Origin: Bog-756 sp963703145
GTDB taxonomy: Bacteria; Actinomycetota; Acidimicrobiia; Acidimicrobiales; RAAP-2
Assembly (NCBI GenBank): GCA_963703145.1
Contig: OY969793.1
Span: 3,968,001-4,032,000 of the forward strand
Reading direction: 5' to 3'
DNA: 64,000 nucleotides
The notes under the pieces: generated by a model
Database searches by the model: none
What the model saw: the letters and a program-made list of their open reading frames with translations, nothing else
Told to the model about the DNA's origin: nothing
Part shown: positions 24,161 through 30,680 of the stretch, piece by piece
Position numbering within the stretch: the first letter of the stretch is position 1
How the letters are laid out: each line of letters starts with the position of its first letter
Translations under genes and position numbers: made by a program

Positions 24161-24945
24161 CGACCGGCGAGGGATCGCCCATCGCCGGCCGCGGGGTGGT
24201 GGTCACGCGATCACGGTCCCAGTCCTCGGAGCTGGTTGAGCGGCTGACCGGGCTCGGTGCGGCCGTGGTCGAGCTCCCCGTCATCGCCATCGAGGACCCT
24301 CTCGACGGTGGCGCGGCCCTGGCGGTGGCGACCGACCGGCTGGTGGCCGGCCACTACGAGTGGGTGGCGTTCACGTCGGCCAATGCCGTGACGCGGCTCT
24401 TCGGGGTCCTCGACGGCCGCACCCTTCCGGCCGGGGTCCATTGGGCGGTGGTCGGTCCCGGGACCGAGCGGGCGCTCGCCCGCGGCGGCTTCCGTGCCGA
24501 TGCCGTCCCTGACTCGGCGCTCGCCGAGGGACTGGTCGACCTGGTGGGGGAGCCCACCTCGGAACGGCGCGGCGTGCTGTTCGCCCGGGCCGAGACGGTG
24601 AGCGGCGTCCTGGCTGCTGGGCTGCGGGCCCGGGGGTGGACGGTCGACGAGGTGGTCGCCTACCGGACGGTGGCGGGCCACCCCGACGCCGCCGCGGTGG
24701 ACGCCGCCGGGCGGTGTACTGCCATCGCCTTCACCTCGTCGTCGACGGTCAACCGAACCATCGAGGTGCTGGGGGTGGAGCGGATCCCGCCGGTGGTGGT
24801 CTCGATCGGCCCGGTCACCTCCGGCGCGGCCCGAGCCGCCGGGTTGGAGGTGTCCGCCGAAGCCGATCCCCACACCATCGACGGGGTGATCGACGCGCTG
24901 GTGGCGGCCCTGGCCGACCACCGGCGGCGTGACCCGCAGCCATGA
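24157..24945 (+). CDS. hemD: Uroporphyrinogen-III synthase
   Basis: Closes hydroxymethylbilane into uroporphyrinogen III with ring D inversion. The 262-residue protein has the weakly conserved two-domain HemD pattern: RGVVVTRSRSQSSELVERL, VELPVIAIEDPLDGGA, HYEWVAFTSANAVTRLFGVL, WAVVGPGTERALARGGFRAD, VVAYRTVAGHPDA and AIAFTSSSTVNRTIEVLG. Low sequence conservation is normal for this family; its position between cobA and other hem genes secures the call. It overlaps the next gene by 4 nt (ATGA). Confidence 0.9.
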   Translation: MTTGEGSPIAGRGVVVTRSRSQSSELVERLTGLGAAVVELPVIAIEDPLDGGAALAVATDRLVAGHYEWVAFTSANAVTRLFGVLDGRTLPAGVHWAVVGPGTERALARGGFRADAVPDSALAEGLVDLVGEPTSERRGVLFARAETVSGVLAAGLRARGWTVDEVVAYRTVAGHPDAAAVDAAGRCTAIAFTSSSTVNRTIEVLGVERIPPVVVSIGPVTSGAARAAGLEVSAEADPHTIDGVIDALVAALADHRRRDPQP

Positions 24946-26573
24946 CCGTTGCGCCCGGAGCCGGGCTTGCCGTCGGGGACCAGGGCGCGGCGACCCAGGG
25001 CCGGCTGGCCGGATGGTGGGGCGCGCTGGGGGCCAGCGGCCTGCGCTGGTTCTGGTGTGCCGCCGCCGCCGTGCTCGGTCTGCAGCTGATCGGGCTGGCG
25101 GTCTACAGCACCTACCTCTTCCACCGGTTCGACCTGACCGATGACTTTGCCACCTATTCGCAGGCCTGGTGGCTCATCGGTCACGGCCACCTCGACCCCG
25201 TCAACACCGTGCAGCTCCCGAACGTGGCGTTCTGGCGGAGCCACTTCGAGGTGGCCATGTGGCCGATCGCACTGGTGGGCCGGGTCTGGCCCCATCCCAT
25301 CCAGCTGCTGTGGCTCCAGGACGTCGCCCTGGTGGCGACGGAGTGGATCGCCCTCGTGTGGGTGGCCGGCTTGTGCCGCGCCCACCTGATCCGAGCCCGG
25401 GCGGCGGTGGCGACCGCGGCCCTCGTGTTCGTCGTGGTGAACCCGTGGTGGTACCTGACCGCCTCATTCGACGTCCACTTCGAGACCATCGGGCTGCCGT
25501 TCGTCGTGTGGTCGGCCTACTCCCTCTGGAACGGTCGGGTGCGGACGTCGGTGGTGGTGGCCATAATCGGGCTCCTGTTCGGCGACGTGATCGCCATCGC
25601 CCTGGTGTGCGTTGGGATCGCCGGTCTGGTGTCGCGCCGGGTTCGCACCGTGGCCGGCTGGCGGGCTCCGCTGGTGGTGACGGGGCTGGCCGCGGCGTGG
25701 GTGGTCCTCGCCGTGCTCCTCGGAGCCAACCGGTCCAGCGGCATCGTCACCAACTACGGCTACCTCGTCGGGGCCGCACCCTCAGCATCCAGCGGTTGGG
25801 TCGTGGCGCACCTGGTGGCCCATCCCTGGCACGCACTCCACGTGCTGGTCGGGCGGCTGCCCGCCATGGTCCGGGTCGTCGCCTCGGCCGGCCTGCTCGG
25901 CGTGGCCACCCCCTGGGGCCTGGCCGTGTCGGCCGGCACACTCGGGCCGGCCGCCCTCAACGCCAACCGGGCGTTCTTGTCCCCGACCATCGCCTTCCAG
26001 ACGATCGCGGTCATCCCGTTCGTGATCGTTGGGACGGTGATGGTGCTGTTGTGGATCGCCGGCCGCCCGGCCACGGACCCAGGGCGGGCCGATTCCAGCG
26101 GAGCGGGTCGGGGCGAAACCAGGGCATTCCGCGGCCGGGCGTTGCTGGCCCTGGCTCTGGCCGGGGCGGGGGTGACGCTGGCACTGGTCCAGAGCATCCC
26201 GCTCTACACCACGCTGCGGGCCGACTGGTGGCGGGTGGACGCACCGGCGGCGGCCACCCTGCGCGTGGCGCTGCCCGACGTGCCCTCCGGAGCCGAGGTC
26301 ATCGCCTCCCAGGGGGTCATCGGCCGGTTCGCCGGCCGCACCTACGTCTATCCGTTGCTGGCCTCCCCCCAGCAGTTCCCGGTGCACACCCGCCAGGTGG
26401 TGTTCGTGATCGCGCCGGGCGAGGGCATCGAGCCAATCCCGCCCCAACTGTCGAGGGCCGACATCGCCTCGTTGGCCGGTCGCCTCCACGCCCGGGTCCT
26501 GGCCCAGGGCCACGGTGTCACGGTCCTGTCGTGGTCGCCACCTCCTGGTGCCAGCGCCATCGTCCTGCCGTAG
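24942..26573 (+). CDS. DUF2079-like polytopic membrane protein inside the haem operon
   Basis: A 543-residue integral membrane protein with about 10 hydrophobic helices. After the first helix the extracytoplasmic loop reads FDLTDDFATYSQAWWLIGHG and later FDVHFETIGLPFVVWSAYSL, the pattern of DUF2079, a GT-C-like membrane family of unknown function. The C-terminal 110 residues are soluble, probably outside. It overlaps hemD by 4 nt, and hemB follows 11 nt later with its own box, so it is embedded in the tetrapyrrole run. There are no haem-binding motifs such as CXXCH. A glycosyltransferase-like role is possible; a transport role is speculation. Confidence 0.65.
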   Translation: MTVAPGAGLAVGDQGAATQGRLAGWWGALGASGLRWFWCAAAAVLGLQLIGLAVYSTYLFHRFDLTDDFATYSQAWWLIGHGHLDPVNTVQLPNVAFWRSHFEVAMWPIALVGRVWPHPIQLLWLQDVALVATEWIALVWVAGLCRAHLIRARAAVATAALVFVVVNPWWYLTASFDVHFETIGLPFVVWSAYSLWNGRVRTSVVVAIIGLLFGDVIAIALVCVGIAGLVSRRVRTVAGWRAPLVVTGLAAAWVVLAVLLGANRSSGIVTNYGYLVGAAPSASSGWVVAHLVAHPWHALHVLVGRLPAMVRVVASAGLLGVATPWGLAVSAGTLGPAALNANRAFLSPTIAFQTIAVIPFVIVGTVMVLLWIAGRPATDPGRADSSGAGRGETRAFRGRALLALALAGAGVTLALVQSIPLYTTLRADWWRVDAPAAATLRVALPDVPSGAEVIASQGVIGRFAGRTYVYPLLASPQQFPVHTRQVVFVIAPGEGIEPIPPQLSRADIASLAGRLHARVLAQGHGVTVLSWSPPPGASAIVLP

Positions 26574-26576
26574 GCT
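26571..26576 (+). promoter_or_regulatory. -10 box TAGGCT before hemB
   Basis: TAGGCT overlaps the stop codon of the preceding membrane protein gene and ends 8 nt before GTG 26585, suggesting an internal leaderless promoter for hemB-hemL. Confidence 0.4.
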
Positions 26577-26584
26577 GGCCGACA

Positions 26585-27622
26585 GTGCCACTTGACTCCG
26601 CTGCCAGCCCAGGCTCGATGCCGTCCCGGCCCGGGTTCCCCGCCACGCGCCTGCGCCGGCTGCGGACGAGTCCGGCCCTCCGGCGGCTGGTGGCCGAGGC
26701 CCGACTGTCTGTCGACGATCTGGTGGCGCCGCTCTTCGTGGCCGACGGCACCGACGAGCCCCGCCCCATCCCGTCGCTGCCCGGTGTGGTCCAGCACACG
26801 GTCGACTCGGTGGCGACCGAGGTGAAGCGGCTGAGTGGGCTGGGCGTGCCCGGGGTGATCCTCTTCGGCGTGCCCAAGCCCGCGGACAAAGACCCCCGCG
26901 GCAGTCACGCCTGGCATCCCGCGGGCATCACCCAGCGGGCGCTGGCCTCGGTGCGCGACGCGGTTGGCGCCTCGGTGGTGGTGATGGCCGACTGCTGCCT
27001 CGACGAGTTCACCGATCACGGGCACTGCGGCGTGGTGGATCCCCGCACCGGGACCGTCGACAACGACGCCACGCTGCCCCTCTACGCCGAGGTGGCCCTG
27101 GCCCAGGCCAGAGCGGGCGCCGACGTCATCGCGCCGAGCGGCATGATGGACGGCCAGGTGGGGGCCATCCGCTCGGCCCTGGAGTCGGGGGGCTTCACCG
27201 ACACGGTCATCCTGGCCTACGCCGCCAAGTACGCGTCGGCCCTCTACGGCCCGTTCCGCGACGCCGCGGCGGTGACCATCGCCGACGGTGGGGACCGCAA
27301 GGCCTATCAACAGGATCCCGCCAACCGGCGGGAGGCCCTGGCCGAAGTGGCCCAGGACGTGGCCGAGGGGGCCGACCTGGTGATGGTCAAGCCGGCCCTC
27401 ACCTCGCTCGACGTCATCGCCGACGTGCGAGCCGCCTTCGACCTCCCGGTGGGGGCGTACCACGTGAGCGGCGAGTACTCGATGGTCGTGGCGGCGGCGG
27501 CCAACGGCTGGATCGACGGCCCGGCGGTGGCCCTCGAACAGATCACGGCGGTCAAGCGGGCCGGGGCCGATTTCGTACTGACCTACTTCGCCGGTGACCT
27601 GGCCGAGGTGCTGGGTGGGTGA
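26585..27622 (+). CDS. hemB: Delta-aminolevulinic acid dehydratase (porphobilinogen synthase)
   Basis: Condenses two aminolevulinates to porphobilinogen. The 345-residue protein has both active-site lysines (ILAYAAKYASALYGPFRDA, about K215; DLVMVKPALTSLD, about K269). The metal loop reads ADCCLDEFTDHGHCG: compared with the three-cysteine zinc type (CxC...C), the middle Cys is Asp140, giving a C138-x-D140...C148 site, which places it between the zinc and magnesium classes. GTG 26585 follows a TAGGCT box; ATG 26618 is an alternative shorter start. The stop overlaps hemL by 8 nt. Confidence 0.95.
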   Translation: MPLDSAASPGSMPSRPGFPATRLRRLRTSPALRRLVAEARLSVDDLVAPLFVADGTDEPRPIPSLPGVVQHTVDSVATEVKRLSGLGVPGVILFGVPKPADKDPRGSHAWHPAGITQRALASVRDAVGASVVVMADCCLDEFTDHGHCGVVDPRTGTVDNDATLPLYAEVALAQARAGADVIAPSGMMDGQVGAIRSALESGGFTDTVILAYAAKYASALYGPFRDAAAVTIADGGDRKAYQQDPANRREALAEVAQDVAEGADLVMVKPALTSLDVIADVRAAFDLPVGAYHVSGEYSMVVAAAANGWIDGPAVALEQITAVKRAGADFVLTYFAGDLAEVLGG

Positions 27623-28946
27623 GTGGGCGGCCTCGGCCGCCCTCTTCGAGCGGGCCCGCCGCGTCATCCCCGGCGGCGTCAACTCGCCGGTGCGCTCCTT
27701 CCGGTCGGTGGGCGGCCATCCGTACTTCGTCTCCCGCGGCCAGGGTGCTTACGTGTGGGACGCCGACGGCAACCGGTTGGTCGACTTCGTCCAGTCCTAT
27801 GGCGCCTCCATCCTCGGCCACGCCCACCCCGACGTGGTGCGGGCCATCGACGACGCGGCATCGCGGGGGACGACTTTCGGCGCACCGACCGAGGGCGAGG
27901 TACTGCTGGCCGAGGCCATCTGCGCCAGGGTCGACGGTTGCGACCAGGTCCGCCTGGTCTCCTCGGGCACCGAGGCCGCCATGAGCGCCATCCGGGTGGC
28001 GCGCGGGTTCACCGGGCGGTCGCGGGTCGTCAAGTTCGCTGGCTGCTACCACGGCCACTCCGACGGCCTCCTGGCCGCTGGGGGCAGTGGTGTGGCCACC
28101 CTCGGACTGCCCGAGTCGGCCGGGGTGCCGGTCGGCGCGGTGGCCGAGACCATCGTGGCGCCCTACAACCGGGTGCCCGAGCTCGACGACCGGGTGGCCT
28201 GTGTGATCGTCGAGCCGGTGGCCGCCAACATGGGCCTGGTGCCGCCGGCCCCGGGCTTCCTCGAGGGACTGCGGTCGGCCTGCGACGAGGTGGGTGCCCT
28301 GTTGGTGTTCGACGAGGTGATCACCGGATTCCGCCTGGGCCCCGGAGGCGCCTCGGCGTGGTCCGGGGTGCACCCCGACCTGTGGTGCTTCGGCAAGGTC
28401 ATCGGTGGGGGACTGCCGGTCGGTGCGTTCGGGGGACGCCGCGACGTGCTGTCCGTCCTGGCACCGGACGGTCCGGTCTACCAGGCCGGCACCCTGTCGG
28501 GGAACCCGCTGGCCACCGCGGCGGGACTGGCGGTGCTGGAGTCACTCGGCCCCGCCGACTACGCCGGGCTCGCCGAACGGGTGGCGCGCTTCGGGTCGGC
28601 GCTGGAGGAGGTCCTCTCAGCAAGCCTCGACAAGGCCGGGGTGGTCGACGGCCATGGGAATCGGCTGGAGGCGCGGGTCCCCGTGGTGGGACCGCTCGTC
28701 GGACTGTTCTTCGTGCCGGTGGGGGCGGGCCCGGTGGAGGAGTACGACGGGGCGGCCGCATCGGCGGCCACCGGCCTGTACGCCGGTCTGTTCCGGGCCA
28801 TGCTGACCCGCGGGGTGGCACTTGCCCCTGGCCCCTACGAGGTGGCGTTCCCGTCGATGGCCCATGGCCAGGCCGAGCTGGACCTGGCCCTCGAGGTGGC
28901 GTCCGAGGCCATGGCCGAAGCGGTTGCAGAACGAGCGGAGGCGTGA
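27615..28946 (+). CDS. hemL: Glutamate-1-semialdehyde 2,1-aminomutase
   Basis: PLP enzyme that moves the amino group of glutamate-1-semialdehyde to form 5-aminolevulinate. The 443-residue protein shows the HemL N-terminus (ARRVIPGGVNSPVRSFRSVG), FVQSYGASILGHAHPDV, LVSSGTEAAMSAIRVARGFT, KFAGCYHGHSDGLLA, VIVEPVAANMG, LLVFDEVITGFR and the cofactor lysine in LWCFGKVIGGGLPVGAFGG. Length agrees with the family. GTG 27615 overlaps the hemB end. With hemA it provides the complete C5 route. Confidence 0.96.
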   Translation: MGEWAASAALFERARRVIPGGVNSPVRSFRSVGGHPYFVSRGQGAYVWDADGNRLVDFVQSYGASILGHAHPDVVRAIDDAASRGTTFGAPTEGEVLLAEAICARVDGCDQVRLVSSGTEAAMSAIRVARGFTGRSRVVKFAGCYHGHSDGLLAAGGSGVATLGLPESAGVPVGAVAETIVAPYNRVPELDDRVACVIVEPVAANMGLVPPAPGFLEGLRSACDEVGALLVFDEVITGFRLGPGGASAWSGVHPDLWCFGKVIGGGLPVGAFGGRRDVLSVLAPDGPVYQAGTLSGNPLATAAGLAVLESLGPADYAGLAERVARFGSALEEVLSASLDKAGVVDGHGNRLEARVPVVGPLVGLFFVPVGAGPVEEYDGAAASAATGLYAGLFRAMLTRGVALAPGPYEVAFPSMAHGQAELDLALEVASEAMAEAVAERAEA

Positions 28947-28979
28947 TGGGGCGGTGTCCGAGATGAGCGCTCCAGCCCG

Positions 28980-30377
28980 GTGACCGACGACGAGGGTGTG
29001 GGCGGCGGACGCCCTCGGACACCGGAGGCCGGCGACGTGGCGCCGCGTTCGGTGCCGGAACGGCGGACGTTCGAGTTCACCGGTGTGGAGATGGTCAAGG
29101 GCCCGGCCCAGGTATCGGCTTACGACTCCGACTTGGCCGTGCGCTTCGACGATGCCGGTGTGACCATCACCGGCCAGGAACCCGGGCAGCGCCACGTCAT
29201 GCCCTGGGCCGATGTGTCGTGGGCCTCCATCGGGGATGCCACCGACGGGGCGATGGGCACCACGGTGACACCGGTCGAGGTCGGATCGGCGGGGACGACG
29301 GTGCGGTTCTTGTTGGACGAGGACCGGGACCAGTCGGTGCCGATCGACGCCCTCGACCGGTGCCTGGGGCACTGGGTTCCGGCGGGACGTCCCGACTCGG
29401 AGGAGACACTCGCTCCGGACCACCCGCCGACGATCGAGGCCGTCGAACTCCTGCTGCCACCGACGCCCGTGGCCGGTCCCGAACAGGTGCCCGGCCCGAC
29501 GCCCGCCCCCGGTGTCATGCCGCCGGTCGAGGGTTCCGACGGGGCCCGGCCGGCCCGCACGAGGCGACTGGCCACGCTCCTGGTCGGCATCGCCCTGATC
29601 GCAACGGCCGGCGGACTGGCCATCAGCCTGGCCCGCCAGAGTCGGGGCGGATCGACAGCGGTCGCCACCACCGTCCCGCACTCGGCCTCCGACCAGCGGC
29701 TGGCCGCGGCGATCATGCTGACCCGTCGAGACCTGCCGGTGGGGTGGCGGGTCGAGCCCAAGCCCACCACCGCGGCCAACACGGCCCCCCTGGAGCACGG
29801 CCAGGCCGCCATCACCCGTAGCTTTGCCGGCTGCATGGGCGTCTCGAACGAGCAGGCATCCGTCCTCCTCGGTGGCCAGGCCCCCGACCAGACCGCCCAG
29901 GCCTCGTCCCCGATCTTCACGGCGCCGCCGAGCGGCGGAACCACCGGGTCCACGCTCCAGCTCCAGACGGCCGCATCGGTGGTGCGGACCCACCAGGACG
30001 AGGAGAGCGACCTTGGACTATTCGCCAACCACCGCTATCCGACCTGTGCCGCCAACGCCACCGCGTCCGAGCTCCAACTCGGCGTGGACGAGGCGTCGGG
30101 GACCCGGGACCAGGCAGGTGCCGCCACCGGGACGCTGTTCACGGTGCCGACCGAGGCCGGTCAGCAGCTGAAGGCACTGCGGGTCTCCTGTCAGGTCGTG
30201 AGCCACGGGACCATGGTGCCGGTCGAAGTCGACGCCGTCATCGTGGGCACCGGCAGGATCGAGGCCGGCCTGGAGGCCTACGACATCGACGGCGGGATTC
30301 CTCCCGCGGTGATCGCCTCCTCCGTGCAGGCCTTCGAGCAGCGTGTGGCCACCGAGGGGCGAGGCGTGCAGATCTGA
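28980..30377 (+). CDS. Membrane-anchored protein of unknown function, paralogue 1
   Basis: A 465-residue protein with three parts. Residues about 30-132 form a predicted cytoplasmic beta-rich domain (GVTITGQEPGQRHVMPWADV, TTVRFLLDEDRDQSVPIDAL) like a PH-type fold. A proline-rich linker leads to one membrane helix (about 197-217, ATLLVGIALIATAGGLAISL). The extracytoplasmic part, 230-465, begins AAAIMLTRRDLPVGWRVEP and contains several cysteines (FAGCMGV, YPTCAAN, RVSCQVV). The same order and the DLPxGW-type signature recur in the next large gene. GTG 28980 lies 34 nt after hemL. No known family was recognised; a signal-transducing envelope protein is one idea. Confidence 0.65.
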   Translation: MTDDEGVGGGRPRTPEAGDVAPRSVPERRTFEFTGVEMVKGPAQVSAYDSDLAVRFDDAGVTITGQEPGQRHVMPWADVSWASIGDATDGAMGTTVTPVEVGSAGTTVRFLLDEDRDQSVPIDALDRCLGHWVPAGRPDSEETLAPDHPPTIEAVELLLPPTPVAGPEQVPGPTPAPGVMPPVEGSDGARPARTRRLATLLVGIALIATAGGLAISLARQSRGGSTAVATTVPHSASDQRLAAAIMLTRRDLPVGWRVEPKPTTAANTAPLEHGQAAITRSFAGCMGVSNEQASVLLGGQAPDQTAQASSPIFTAPPSGGTTGSTLQLQTAASVVRTHQDEESDLGLFANHRYPTCAANATASELQLGVDEASGTRDQAGAATGTLFTVPTEAGQQLKALRVSCQVVSHGTMVPVEVDAVIVGTGRIEAGLEAYDIDGGIPPAVIASSVQAFEQRVATEGRGVQI

Positions 30378-30676
30378 TGGCGGGCGACGGGTGATCGGGC
30401 GGCCGACGACCTCGTCAGGCGGTGGATCCGACCAAATGGCCTGCAGCTGGGACAGTATGGTGTCGTGCAACGGACGCGGCGCGCCCAGAGGACCGGTGGA
30501 CTGGCCGGTCAGACGCCTGCTGCGGGACTGCTGGTGCATACAGCGAGGCAGGGCGGAAATCTACCCCGGGTAGGACCGTTCGCCTCCTGCATGTTCACAG
30601 AACCGTTGCGCGGCCAGCAGTTGACTGATCCGATGGAGAGCCCCGGGGCAGGTCCCCGGCGATCGAGGAGTGGTAG
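30378..30676 (+). other. Intergenic region with a possible small ORF
   Basis: Between the two paralogues there are 299 bp. The only structure I see is a CAGTAT -10-like box and the 71-codon ORF listed separately, which fills 30465 onwards. 30378-30452 holds nothing I can name. Confidence 0.5.
30453..30458 (+). promoter_or_regulatory. -10 box CAGTAT before a small upstream ORF
   Basis: CAGTAT ends exactly 6 nt before GTG 30465, the same spacing as at the hemA and sodN-protease upstream ORFs. Confidence 0.4.
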
Positions 30677-30680
30677 ATGA
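30465..30680 (+). CDS. Putative 71-codon leaderless upstream ORF overlapping paralogue 2
   Basis: GTG 30465 follows CAGTAT by 6 nt, and the ORF ends TGA at 30678-30680, overlapping ATG 30677 of the next gene as ATGA. The product is 71 residues, basic and rich in Arg, Gly and Pro, with no recognised domain or membrane helix. A functional peptide is doubtful, but the architecture matches the two other upstream ORFs of the window, so translational coupling is plausible. The downstream gene also has a possible GAGG ribosome binding site at 30665-30668. Confidence 0.35.
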   Translation: MQRTRRAQRTGGLAGQTPAAGLLVHTARQGGNLPRVGPFASCMFTEPLRGQQLTDPMESPGAGPRRSRSGR

